From Methylorubrum populi (lineage in GTDB: Bacteria > Pseudomonadota > Alphaproteobacteria > Rhizobiales > Beijerinckiaceae), in the NCBI RefSeq assembly GCF_002355515.1, contig NZ_AP014809.1, forward strand, positions 3,992,501-4,056,500: 64,000 nt of DNA. Reading direction: 5' to 3'. The translations under genes and the position numbers were made by a program. Of this stretch, positions 55,320 to 63,831 are shown piece by piece (positions within the stretch are counted from its first letter, which is position 1; every line of letters begins with the position of its first letter). The notes under the pieces were generated by a model that saw only the letters and a program-made list of their open reading frames with translations, did no database searches and was not told the DNA's origin.

Positions 55320-55964
55320 TCAGGCGATCGTCAGACGATCCTCGACGGCGGACACGCCCGGGACCGACCAGGCCGCCCGCTCGGCCAATTCGCGCTCGCG
55401 CCAGACATCGACGCAGCCGTCGAGGGTCACCTTGCCGCCCTCGACCTGAACCCGGATCGTGTCGGGTGTCTTCGCGCTCCGCTTCAGGGCCTCGCGGATC
55501 CGGGCCTCGACCTCGGTGGCCTGGGCCGGCGGCGTCACCGCGATGAGGTTGACGATGTCGGTGACGCCGGCGAGGCGGCGCAGCGCCTTGTCCACGGCCG
55601 CCTTCTGATAGTAGTGCGGCACGCTGCCCTGGAGCGTGACGCAGCCGCGCTCGACCTTGAGCGAGACGGATCGCTCGGGGATCTGCACATCCCATTCCAG
55701 CACCCGGGCGCAGCGGTCGGCCAGGGCCTCGTCGCCGATCCGCGGGTTGTCCGGATAGCGGACCTCGATCTGCTCGACGACGGCGCGGACGCCGCGAACC
55801 CGCAAGGCGACCCGTTCGACGATCCCCTTCTCGGCATAGTTCCGCACATGCCCGCTAAGGGTCACGACGCCGTTCTCGACCGTGACCCCGATCTGCGCCG
55901 CGTCGATCATCGGCGCGAGCTCCAGTTCGTCGAGAACGTGCTGACGCACGATGACGTCGTCCAT
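55320..55964 (-). CDS. Three-BON-domain protein
   Basis: 214 residues made of three BON domains (about 1-70, 72-142, 144-214), each with the pattern V..G.VTL.G.V......A......V.GV..V ([33 protein letters not shown]). There is no signal peptide, so it is probably cytosolic, unlike OsmY. BON domains are thought to contact membranes or lipids. It is 32 bases downstream of the small membrane protein gene and should be cotranscribed from the FixK box at 56273. Confidence 0.88.
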   Translation of the reverse strand: MDDVIVRQHVLDELELAPMIDAAQIGVTVENGVVTLSGHVRNYAEKGIVERVALRVRGVRAVVEQIEVRYPDNPRIGDEALADRCARVLEWDVQIPERSVSLKVERGCVTLQGSVPHYYQKAAVDKALRRLAGVTDIVNLIAVTPPAQATEVEARIREALKRSAKTPDTIRVQVEGGKVTLDGCVDVWRERELAERAAWSVPGVSAVEDRLTIA

Positions 55965-55996
55965 CTCCCGCCTCCTCGCTTCGCAGCCTCGAACGG

Positions 55997-56215
55997 TCAG
56001 AGCCCCAGGAGGATCAGCCCCGTCGTCGCCACAGCGGCGACGATGGCCAGGGCGAGCGCCTGCAGACTGGGGAGGGTTTGATAGCGCGCGAGATCCGTGA
56101 CGACGCCCGCCGCCCGCGTGCCGGCCCTGGAGGCCGCATCGTGCGGCACCGATCCGGCCGGAACCCGCACGTAGCGCACCGTCTCGATGTCGATGGTTTG
56201 AAGCACCACACTCAT
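55997..56215 (-). CDS. Small C-terminally anchored membrane protein
   Basis: 72 residues: a polar N-terminal 48 residues and a single C-terminal TM helix ([22 protein letters not shown]), a tail-anchored layout. ATG 56215 follows GGGAGCGAGCG. Unknown function; by operon it belongs with the BON-domain protein and stress genes. FixK box 57 bases upstream. Confidence 0.65.
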   Translation of the reverse strand: MSVVLQTIDIETVRYVRVPAGSVPHDAASRAGTRAAGVVTDLARYQTLPSLQALALAIVAAVATTGLILLGL

Positions 56216-56272
56216 CGCTCGCTCCCGTCCTTGACTGACCGGGGCATCCTGCCGCGCCCGGCGGACGATGCC

Positions 56273-56286
56273 TTGATCCACCTCAA
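56273..56286 (-). promoter_or_regulatory. FNR/FixK box upstream of the membrane protein/BON operon
   Basis: TTGATCCACCTCAA on the plus strand (TTGAGGTGGATCAA towards the gene), 57 bases before ATG 56215. Identical to the hsp20 box. Confidence 0.8.
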
Positions 56287-56423
56287 GGCTGCCGCAGCCC
56301 GCCCGCGGCACCTTCGCCCCGCGGGGAGCCGAACCTGCGAATAGTCCGGAGTGGCCGCACCGGATGCGTCGAGGCCCGGCGCCGGCGGACGGCCTCCGCC
56401 CGTATCCGTCGCGAATCCCGGAC

Positions 56424-56437
56424 TTGCGCTGGATCAA
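56424..56437 (+). promoter_or_regulatory. FNR/FixK box upstream of universal stress gene 3
   Basis: TTGCGCTGGATCAA, 56 bases before ATG 56494. Confidence 0.8.
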
Positions 56438-56493
56438 GGCGACCCAGCCGCGGTGCGGCACTCTCCGGATCGATGTCATCTCGGAGGAAGTCG

Positions 56494-57354
56494 ATGCCGA
56501 ACCCACCGTCCGCCGCCCTCGTGGGCCTGCGCGACATCCTCGTCGGTCTGACCGAAGAGGGCCGCGGCGACGAGACGGCGAGCGCGCTCGGCGTTGCCCT
56601 GTCGCTCGCCGGCGTGACCGGCGCCCACCTCACCGTCCAATCGGCCGCCCGCCGCCTGACCCTGGTCGGCGGATCGGGGTGGGGCTTCGTCAACGACCTC
56701 GTCGCACAGGAGAACCGGCGCCTGAGCGCCCGGGCGCGGGCCATCGCCGAGCGCGCCGCGACCGAGGCCACGCTCGAGGGGGTGACCTGCTCGATCGAGG
56801 TGCCCGCCCTGGCCTATCCGGAACTGGTCGGACGGCTCACCGCCCGCGCCCGGCTCGCGGATCTGACCCTTCTGGACGCCGAAGCGCGGGAGGTCGATCT
56901 CGACCGCGACCTGATCGACGGGGTCCTGTTCGGAAGCGGTCGGCCGCTCCTCGTGGTGCCCGCGGGCTGGGACACGTTCGCGGCGCGAAGGATCATCGTC
57001 GCCTGGGATGGCAGCGCCCAGGCCGCGAGGGCCGCCAACGACGCCCTGCCGTTCCTGCGCGCGGCGGAGTCGGTCGAGATCGTCTCCGTGGTCGGCGAGA
57101 AGGATCTCTCGACCTCGGTCGCGGGCGTGGAATTCGCGCCGCACCTCGCCCGCCACGGCGTGAACGTGTCGGTGACCAACGTACCGGTCGCGGGCGACGC
57201 CGCGGAGACGCTGAGACGTCAGGTCGGGCTGTCCGGAGCGGAGATGCTGGTGATGGGCGCCTACCGCCATTCGCGGCTGAAGGAGTGGTTTCTCGGCGGC
57301 GTGACGCACGCCCTCCTGACACGCTCGCCGGTGCCGCTGTTCCTCGCCCATTGA
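56494..57354 (+). CDS. Universal stress protein, tandem domains (paralog 3)
   Basis: 286 residues. It begins SAALVGLRDILVGLTEEGRG, and the second half has RRIIVAWDGSAQAARAANDALPFLRAAE and GAYRHSRLKEWFLGGVTHALL. The second Gly of the ATP motif is Arg here, so nucleotide binding may be lost. It is very close to the protein at 61656-62516, a second paralog pair distinct from 52954/54371. ATG 56494 follows GGAGGAAG. FixK box 56 bases upstream. Confidence 0.9.
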   Translation: MPNPPSAALVGLRDILVGLTEEGRGDETASALGVALSLAGVTGAHLTVQSAARRLTLVGGSGWGFVNDLVAQENRRLSARARAIAERAATEATLEGVTCSIEVPALAYPELVGRLTARARLADLTLLDAEAREVDLDRDLIDGVLFGSGRPLLVVPAGWDTFAARRIIVAWDGSAQAARAANDALPFLRAAESVEIVSVVGEKDLSTSVAGVEFAPHLARHGVNVSVTNVPVAGDAAETLRRQVGLSGAEMLVMGAYRHSRLKEWFLGGVTHALLTRSPVPLFLAH

Positions 57355-57423
57355 CCGCCGAGGCGGCCTTCGCGGCCGCGTGGGCAGGCGCCGATACGGT
57401 CACCGGATAGAGCGGTGGCCGTG

Positions 57424-58125
57424 TCAGTTCTCGACCACGCGGCGCAGGCGGGCCCGGTGGAGCGTGATCTGCCGGCCGCTCGAGCGCCGCAGCGCTCCGT
57501 CCTCCTCGAGCTGGGAGAAGGTGCGCGAAACGGTCTCGATGGTGAGACCGAGATAGTCGGCGATGTCGCGCCGGGTCATCGGCAGGGCGAAGGTCCCGGT
57601 CCCGCCGAACCGTCCGTCGACCTCGACCAGGAAAGCCGCGAGACGCTCCTGGGCGGAGCGGCGGCCGAGCAGGAGCGTGAGATCCTGGGCATCGCGCAGG
57701 TTGGCCGTGGCCATGCTCCAGAGCTGGCAGGCGACCTCGGCGCTGTGGGTGGCGGCGCGCTCGATCGGCCGCCGCTGGAAGATCAGCACCCGGGTGTCCG
57801 AGAGCGCTTCCGCCGTATGCCAGTGGACGTCGCCCTGCTCGAAGCCGAACAGGCTTCCGGCCAGGTGGAAGCCGGTGATCTGGCGCCGCCCGTCGCTCAG
57901 CACCTTGTGGACGCGCACGGCCCCCTCGACGACGCGGTAGACGAACTCCGCCTCCTCGCCCTCGCCGTAGATCTCCTCCTCGCGGGCGTAGGAGAAGGGC
58001 GTGCCGATCAGGTCGGGGCAGTCGGCGAAGAGGCCGGTACGGTGGCCGCTTCCCGGGAGGCTCCGCGGCGGCGTGCGGGAACGCGCGGCGGCAAGGGCGG
58101 ATCTCGGCGTCGGCTTGGTGCCCAT
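57424..58125 (-). CDS. fixK: FixK-type Crp/Fnr transcriptional regulator
   Basis: 233 residues: beta-barrel domain at about 45-125 (EEEIYGEGEEAEFVYRVVEGAVRVHK, FHLAGSLFGFEQGD) and a C-terminal winged helix with MTRRDIADYLGLTIETVSRTFSQLE. The recognition helix E-T-V-S-R has the Glu, Ser and Arg that contact TTGAT half-sites in FNR and FixK. It has no N-terminal cysteine cluster, so it does not sense oxygen itself; that task falls to FixL. ATG 58125 has GAGGAG seven bases upstream; the ATG five codons earlier does not. Seven matching boxes lie in the surrounding 10 kb. Confidence 0.85.
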   Translation of the reverse strand: MGTKPTPRSALAAARSRTPPRSLPGSGHRTGLFADCPDLIGTPFSYAREEEIYGEGEEAEFVYRVVEGAVRVHKVLSDGRRQITGFHLAGSLFGFEQGDVHWHTAEALSDTRVLIFQRRPIERAATHSAEVACQLWSMATANLRDAQDLTLLLGRRSAQERLAAFLVEVDGRFGGTGTFALPMTRRDIADYLGLTIETVSRTFSQLEEDGALRRSSGRQITLHRARLRRVVEN

Positions 58126-58518
58126 CGGGTCGCTCCTCATCCGTCTGGATGGAGCGAGAGTGGCCGCAGTGTCGCGCCGACGATATTCCGGACGCTCTCT
58201 TAAGTGGCTCTGCTTAAGGAGAACTACGTAGAGATGCGGCTCGGCTCCTGCCGCTCGTCATCCCGGTTCGCCCGACCTGAACGGATCGGCCGGCCGGGGT
58301 CCGGCGGGGCGCGGGAGCGACCGCCGGACGCGGAATTCGCGGCGGGTCCGGACCTTGCTGGTCCGGGATTGTGCGAGATCAACGCCGTGCGGAGCATCCC
58401 CTGTCAGCCTTCGCGATCAGCCGGAGCAGGGAAGGCGCACGCCGTGTCCCCCCACGTTGCGCCCTGGGCCGATCCGCGCAAGCCGCCGCGCCCGCGAAGT
58501 CCCGCGGCGGGCTGTTCG
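58126..58518. promoter_or_regulatory. fixK upstream region with CTACGTAG
   Basis: 393 bases without a gene. The palindrome CTACGTAG at 58224-58231 matches seven of eight bases of the known FixJ motif GTAMGTAG and lies about 100 bases before fixK. CTTAAG repeats flank AGTGGCTCTG at 58203-58212. A further weaker FNR-like box, TTGTGCGAGATCAA, lies at 58369-58382. Confidence 0.5.
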
Positions 58519-58947
58519 TCACCCGGCAAGGGCCGCTCCCGAAACGGCTCCCGGACTCGCGCCCGGACTCGCTCCCGGGGCGTTCCGCCCGGCGGCGATC
58601 AGCCCCGGCAGGTCGTCGAGGGCAAGGGGCTTCTCGACCAGGGAGATTCCGGCCGCGTGGGCCCGCCTGCGGATGCACGGGTTCGGGTGCCCGGTGATCA
58701 GGATGACGGGCACCCGGGCATCGAGGTCCCGCAGGCGGACGAACACCTCGATGCCGTCCAGGCCCGGCATGACCTGATCGATCAGCACGACGGCCGGGCT
58801 CGGGCCGGGGAAGGCCGTCAGGCACGCTTCCCCACTCGCGAAGGCCACGGGCCGGTGCCCTGCGCTCTCGAAGAGGAAGCAGGTCGAGTGCAGGACCGCC
58901 GGGTCGTCGTCCACGACGTAGATGAGGCTCGATGGAGAGAGCGGCAT
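58519..58947 (-). CDS. Single-domain receiver, FixT-like candidate
   Basis: 142 residues: a full receiver (YVVDDDPAVLH acidic pocket, phospho-acceptor D57 in LIDQVMPG, VILITGHP, SLVEKPLALDDL) and a short Ala/Gly/Pro tail, without an output domain. The sequence is close in type to the FixJ receiver. In Sinorhizobium and Caulobacter a single-domain receiver-like protein, FixT, is made under FixK control and inhibits FixL. A FixK box 80 bases upstream and the position between fixK and fixJ fit that role. A plain CheY-like role is the alternative. Confidence 0.78.
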   Translation of the reverse strand: MPLSPSSLIYVVDDDPAVLHSTCFLFESAGHRPVAFASGEACLTAFPGPSPAVVLIDQVMPGLDGIEVFVRLRDLDARVPVILITGHPNPCIRRRAHAAGISLVEKPLALDDLPGLIAAGRNAPGASPGASPGAVSGAALAG

Positions 58948-59027
58948 GGGAGGCGTCGGTCGGCCTGAGGGGCCACGAGAATCATTCGGGGCGAGATGCC
59001 ATCATGGGCTCCGCTCCGCCGCGCACC

Positions 59028-59041
59028 TTGATCGATCTCAA
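59028..59041 (-). promoter_or_regulatory. FNR/FixK box upstream of the single-domain receiver
   Basis: On the minus strand TTGAGATCGATCAA, 80 bases before ATG 58947, in the gap between this gene and fixJ. Confidence 0.75.
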
Positions 59042-59059
59042 GCCGGCCTCACGCCGACA

Positions 59060-59668
59060 TCACGCGAAACCGGCCAGCACCGCCCAGCGCACCAGTTCCT
59101 GCAGGTTTCCCGCCCGCGTCTTGGCCATGACCTTGGCCCGGTAGATCTCGACCGTTCGCGGAGAGATGTCGAGCAGGCGCCCGATCTCCTTGCTGGTGCC
59201 GCCGGCCACCAGATGGTCGAGAACCTGACGCTCGCGCTCGCTCAGAGTCAGCAGCCGCCGGACGAACTCCTGAAGGCTCGGGTCGATCACCCCGCTGTGA
59301 CCGCCCCGCTCCAGGGCGGAATGCAGCGCCTGCAGGAGCGCCTCGCCGCCGAACGGCTTCTCGATGAAGTCGCAGGCACCGAGCTTCATCGCCTCGACCG
59401 CGAGCGGCACGTCGCCATGCCCCGTCATCATCACGACGGGCAGCGTGTGACCGGCCGACCGGAGGCGGCGGAACAGTTCCAGCCCATCGAGGCCGGGCAT
59501 GCGGATATCGGTCAGGATGCAGCCGCTGATCGGCGGAGCGAGCCGCCTCAGCAGGATCGCTCCCGCCTCGTAGAGCCGAACTTCGAAGCCGGCCGTGTCG
59601 AGGAGGAAGGCGACCGAGTCCCGCATCGCGGGATCGTCGTCCACCACATGCACGAGGGCAGGCGCCAT
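59060..59668 (-). CDS. fixJ: FixJ response regulator
   Basis: 202 residues: receiver 1-120 with acidic DDD at 10-12, phospho-acceptor D54 in LTDIRMPGLDG, MMTGHGDVPLAVEAMKLGA and the conserved EKPF Lys; then a LuxR-type HTH (LTLSERERQVLDHLVAGGTSKEIGRLLDISPRTVEIYRAKVMAKT). This is the standard FixJ length and layout. Phosphorylated FixJ activates fixK. It starts four bases from the fixL stop, with GGGAGATCAG as a ribosome site inside fixL, so the pair is one operon. Confidence 0.94.
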   Translation of the reverse strand: MAPALVHVVDDDPAMRDSVAFLLDTAGFEVRLYEAGAILLRRLAPPISGCILTDIRMPGLDGLELFRRLRSAGHTLPVVMMTGHGDVPLAVEAMKLGACDFIEKPFGGEALLQALHSALERGGHSGVIDPSLQEFVRRLLTLSERERQVLDHLVAGGTSKEIGRLLDISPRTVEIYRAKVMAKTRAGNLQELVRWAVLAGFA

Positions 59669-59671
59669 CGA

Positions 59672-61210
59672 TTACTGATCTCCCTCGGGCGCGACGGGTA
59701 GCGTCAGGCGGAAGGTCGCCCCGCCGGCAGCGTTGCCCTCGGCCCACAGGCGGCCGCCATGCGCCTCGATGATGGTGCGGCAGATCGAGAGTCCGACCCC
59801 CATTCCACCGGCCTTGGTGGTGACGAAGGGCTGGAACAGGCGGTCCGCCACGTCCTCGGCAATACCGGTGCCGGTATCCGACACCGCGATCTCGGCAAGC
59901 TCCGGCGAGACCCGCCGCGTCTCGATTGTCAGTTCGCGCCGGTGGCTCCGCTGCATCGCCTCGCGGGCGTTGCGCAGCAGATTGACCAGAACCTGCTGCA
60001 CCTGCACCCGGTCGGCGAGGACCGATGCGACCTGCGGATCCAGCACGACCCGCGCCGTGATCCCCTGCTCGTCGGCGCCGGGCAGGGTCAGGGCGCCGGC
60101 CTCCTCGATCATCGTCGCAACCGGCTCGACCCGTTTCTCGGTCTCGCCCCGGGTGACGAACTCGCGCAGGCGGGCAATGATCTGTCGGGCTCACAGCGCC
60201 TGCTCGGCCGCCTTGTCGAGAACCTCCTGCGCCCTGGCGATGGTCTCGGGACTGGGCTGCGCCAGCAGGCGGCGGCAGCCGTTGGTGTAGTTGCTGATGG
60301 CGCCGAGCGGCTGATTCAGTTCGTGGGCGAGGGTCGTTGCCATCTCGCCCATGGCACTCAGGCGGGAGACGTGTCCCAGCTCCGATCGCAGTTCCTGGAG
60401 ACGTACCTCCGTCCGCCGCTGTTCGGTGAGGTCGTTGATGAAGCCGGTGAAGAAGACGCGCTCGCCCGAGTTCATTTCGCCGATGGCGAGCTCCATCGGG
60501 AAGGTCGAGCCGTCACGTCGGCGCCCCATGACCGTCCGAGTGGTGCCGATGATCGTCCGCCAGCGCGTTTGATGATAGCGCGCGAGATCGGCATCGTGCC
60601 GATCCCGCATCGGCTCCGGCATCAGGATGCCGACATCCTGCCCGATCGCCTCGTCGGCGGCGTATCCGAACAGGCGTTCGGCCGCCGGATTGAACGAGTG
60701 GATCACGCCCGCCTCGTCGATGACCACCATCGCCTCCGGCACGGTGTCGAGGATCGAGCGAAGATGCGCCTCGCGGGCCCGGAGCTCCGCCTCCACCTGC
60801 TTCTGCTCGTCGATGCTGAAGACGACGCCCCGGTGCCGCCCGGGACGTCCCTCGTCATCGAGATTCACCTGTCCGCGCGAACGCAGCCAGCCACTCCGCC
60901 CGTTCGGCGGCCTGACACGGTAATCGACCTCGTAGCTGCCGCCGGCGCGCAGCACCCGCTCGATCGCATCGGCGCGGGCCTGGCGGTCATCCGGATGCAC
61001 CAGATCCTGGGTGGCGGCGAAGCTCGTCAATTGATCGGACGGGACACCGAACAGGGCGGCACAGCCCTGCGAGACGCTGACACGGCCCGTCGCAATGTCC
61101 AGCGACCAGATGCAGACACCGACCTCGTGGAGGGTCTGCCGGAAATCCTCGACGGTGAGCCCTTCATCCACACCCTGAGCCGTACCCGACGCCGCAAAGG
61201 GGAGCGTCAT
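59672..61210 (-). pseudogene. fixL: FixL heme-PAS oxygen-sensor histidine kinase, interrupted by in-frame TGA
   Basis: The frame encodes a full FixL of 512 codons except for a TGA at 60191-60193 (codon 340). An N-terminal PAS (about 20-125) is followed by the heme PAS (about 145-260). The heme PAS keeps the proximal His ([10 protein letters not shown]205), the Arg two turns on (R211) and the distal Arg (GTTRTVMG, R225) known from Bradyrhizobium FixL. Phospho-His 296 is in [10 protein letters not shown]. After the stop, LLRNAREAM, DTGTGIAED and GMGVGLSI form the ATPase domain in the same frame. Homologs read AEQALRAGQII where this has AEQAL-stop-ARQII, so one CGA-to-TGA change explains it. ATG 61210 follows GGAGTGG. 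Confidence 0.85.
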
Positions 61211-61655
61211 CGATGCCACTCCGGAAGTCGCCGTATGGGAACCAAAGATCATTGGCACACGATCACAGCATCAATCATCTCATTTGATAAAAATTCCCAG
61301 AACCTTCCTTTATCATTCACAAAGACAGAACCTTCTTTGATGAAGGGTACGCAATTTTTGCTTGTATGCAAAGGCAACATATGAGGCAAAACAGTTTATG
61401 TTTCAGAATTTCATGCGATTTTCACAACCTTTGCTATGCGGATAGGCAAAGTCCAAGCCCGCACATGGATTGATCCGCGTCCGCGTCGGGACCGCACAGC
61501 CGATTTTGCGTTGGATCAAGGCCGACCCGCTCCGGCCCCTTCAACGATGGTGCGGTTCGGAGCGTTGCCCCAGCCCCCGTCCCCGGCCGTTCACGCTCCG
61601 GCGATGACCGGACAGCGGGATGCTCGCGACGGACGTTCAGACCGGAGTCCCAATC
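61211..61655. promoter_or_regulatory. 445-base divergent region fixL / universal stress gene 4
   Basis: No gene supported. 61255-61450 is AT-rich and should carry the fixL promoter. The FixK box at 61506-61519 faces the stress gene. A short repeat AGAACCTTC occurs twice (near 61300 and 61327). Confidence 0.5.
61506..61519 (+). promoter_or_regulatory. FNR/FixK box upstream of universal stress gene 4
   Basis: TTGCGTTGGATCAA, 136 bases before ATG 61656. Confidence 0.8.
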
Positions 61656-62516
61656 ATGTCCCACCCTGCCTCATCCGCGCTCAAGGGCCTTCGCGACATC
61701 CTCGTTGGCATCGCCGTGGAGAACGAGGGCGAGACAGCCTCAGCCGCCGTCGGCTACGGCCTGACGCTGGCGAAGGCCGCGGGCGCCCACCTGACCCTTC
61801 AGTCGGCCTCGTGGCGTCTCTCGGGCGACGACCGCTGGATCAGCGGTTTCGACGACGGCAGCGTCGCGGAAATCGATCGCCGCCTCGACACCCTCGCCCG
61901 CGCCATCGCTGACCGCACCGCGGGCGACGCGATGATGGCGGGCGTCGTCTGCACGACGGAGACGCCGAGCTTGCCCTATCCGGCCGTCATCCACCGGCTG
62001 GCGGAACAGGCGCGCCTGCATGATCTGACGGTTCTGGATGCCGAGATCTGGACCTGCGACCTCGACCGCGAAGCGCTCGAATCGACTCTGTTCAAGAGCG
62101 GTCGCCCGGTCATCGCGGTGCCGCCGGGGCACGCGAGCTTCGCCGGTCGCCGGATCATCGTCGCCTGGGACGGCAGCGCCCAGGCGGCGCGGGCCGCCAA
62201 CGACGCGCTGCCGCTCCTGCGCGCAGCCGAGGCGGTGGAGATCGTCTCCGTCGGCCACGCCGCGGAGATCCGCGACTCGGTGCCCGGTGCCGAATTCGCC
62301 CCCCATCTCGCCCGGCACGGGGTGAACGTCATCGTCAATCACCTGCCCGTTTCCGCCTCCATCGGTGACACCCTGCGCTCCCAGGCCGGCTTGTTCCGGG
62401 CCGACATGATCGTGATGGGCGCCTACCGCCATTCCCGCGCACGCCAGTTCTTCTTCGGCGGCGTGACGCGCTCGCTGCTGCGGAGCTGCCCCGTCCCGCT
62501 GTTCCTGTCGCGCTGA
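61656..62516 (+). CDS. Universal stress protein, tandem domains (paralog 4)
   Basis: 286 residues. It begins SSALKGLRDILVGIAVENEG, with RRIIVAWDGSAQAARAANDALPLLRAAE and GAYRHSRARQFFFGGVTRSLL. Near-identical stretches to paralog 3 show recent duplication. The ATP motif again has Arg in place of the second Gly. ATG 61656 follows CCGGAGTCC. A FixK box lies upstream, so it joins the same regulon across the fixLJ operon. Confidence 0.9.
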   Translation: MSHPASSALKGLRDILVGIAVENEGETASAAVGYGLTLAKAAGAHLTLQSASWRLSGDDRWISGFDDGSVAEIDRRLDTLARAIADRTAGDAMMAGVVCTTETPSLPYPAVIHRLAEQARLHDLTVLDAEIWTCDLDREALESTLFKSGRPVIAVPPGHASFAGRRIIVAWDGSAQAARAANDALPLLRAAEAVEIVSVGHAAEIRDSVPGAEFAPHLARHGVNVIVNHLPVSASIGDTLRSQAGLFRADMIVMGAYRHSRARQFFFGGVTRSLLRSCPVPLFLSR

Positions 62517-62699
62517 ACGCCCGGGCCGGAACCCTCTTCCGCGCGCTTTGCGGCGCGCGGCGGCGACCTCCCGTGGAGAACCGACGCCGCCTTCACCTTT
62601 CGGCAATGGGCGGCGGTGTTAGTGGCTCTGTCTAGGGCAGGGCTGCCGCCAGAGCACCCGGCTGGGCACGGGGGCCGAACCGGCCTGGGACACCGCTCG

Positions 62700-63764
62700 A
62701 TGCTCGCTCTCGTCCTCGACGACGCCGAGATGAACAACCTGGTGATGGTGGCCTCCCTGCGGCCGCTCGCCGGATGCGTACCGCATGCCTTCACCGTGCC
62801 GGCGGAGGCGCTCGCCTTCGCGGAGACCCACGCCGGCGACATCGGGATCGTCATCACCGACTACGAGATGCCGGGCATGAACGGCATCGAATTCATCAGG
62901 GCCGTGAGGCGCATCCCCGGTCTCGCCGCCGTTCCCACGGTCATGGTCACGAGCCACGATCAGCGCAGCCTGCGCCGCGAGGCGCTGGAGGCGGGCGCCA
63001 CCGACTTTCTCACCAAGCCGGCCGACGCGGTCGAGATCCGTGCCCGCGTCACGAACCTGCTCGCCCTCTCCGAGGCCCACCGGGCGCAGCGCGACCACGC
63101 CGCGCAGCTCGCCCGCGAGGTCGCGGCGGCCGTGGCCCTTGTCGAGGAGCGCGAGCGCGAGATCGTCTCGACGCTCATGCGCGCGGCCGAGCACCGGGAT
63201 TCCGACACCGGCGACCACATCGCGCGCGTCTCCGCCTATGTCGGGCTGATCGCCGAGGCGATGGGCCTGTCCGCCGCCGACATCCGGCAGATATCCCTGG
63301 CCGCGACCATGCACGACGTCGGCAAGATCGCCGTGCCGGACGCCATCCTGCTGAAGCCGGGCGCTCTCACGCCCGAGGAGCGCTGGGAGATGGAGAAGCA
63401 CGCCGATCGGGGCCGGCGCATCCTGGGCGGCAGCGAATCGCCCGTCATGCGGCTCGCGGCCGAGATCGCGGGCAGCCACCACGAGCGCTGGGACGGGGCC
63501 GGCTACCCGCACGGCCTGAAGGGCGAGGCCATCCCCCAAGCCGGCCGCATCGTCGCGGTGGCCGACGTGTTCGACGCGCTGACGACCGAGCGGCCCTACA
63601 AGCAAGCCTGGTCGCCGGAGCGGGCCCGCGCCTTTCTGCAGGAGAACGCCGGCTCCCACTTCGACCCGAGCGTCGTCGAGGCATTCCTGAGCCGCTGGAC
63701 CGCCGTCCAGGCCTTCCTCACCCTCGGCCGCGACGACACCGCCTCCGAGACGCAGGCCGCCTGA
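62700..63764 (+). CDS. Response regulator with HD-GYP cyclic-di-GMP phosphodiesterase domain
   Basis: 354 residues: receiver 1-125 with phospho-acceptor D54 (ITDYEMPGMNG) and TKPADAVEI, a coiled linker (about 125-160), then an HD-GYP domain (TMHDVGKIAVPDAILLKPG, SHHERWDGAGYPHGLKG, IVAVADVFDALTTERPYK). All metal His/Asp and the GYP loop are present, so it should hydrolyse cyclic di-GMP. ATG 62700 follows GGGA weakly. It may link stress or oxygen state to motility, but no FixK box is seen in front of it. Confidence 0.93.
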   Translation: MLALVLDDAEMNNLVMVASLRPLAGCVPHAFTVPAEALAFAETHAGDIGIVITDYEMPGMNGIEFIRAVRRIPGLAAVPTVMVTSHDQRSLRREALEAGATDFLTKPADAVEIRARVTNLLALSEAHRAQRDHAAQLAREVAAAVALVEEREREIVSTLMRAAEHRDSDTGDHIARVSAYVGLIAEAMGLSAADIRQISLAATMHDVGKIAVPDAILLKPGALTPEERWEMEKHADRGRRILGGSESPVMRLAAEIAGSHHERWDGAGYPHGLKGEAIPQAGRIVAVADVFDALTTERPYKQAWSPERARAFLQENAGSHFDPSVVEAFLSRWTAVQAFLTLGRDDTASETQAA

Positions 63765-63786
63765 GCCGGCCTTCCCACGAGCGGCG

Positions 63787-63811
63787 GGGGCCGGACAACC
63801 GGACCGGCCCC
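63787..63811. terminator. Convergent terminator hairpin
   Basis: GGGGCCGG (near 63787-63794) pairs with CCGGCCCC (63804-63811), between the HD-GYP gene and the convergent gene at the right edge. No U tract. Confidence 0.5.
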
Positions 63812-63831
63812 GCTCGCCCCTCACGCAATCC

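Noticed and set aside
58204..58968. 254-codon plus-strand frame over the fixK upstream region and receiver gene
   Set aside because: Antisense to the receiver gene, Arg/Gly/Pro-rich, no domain.
59759..61384. 541-codon plus-strand frame antisense to fixL
   Set aside because: fixL motifs on the minus strand are unambiguous; the plus frame looks like a complement shadow.
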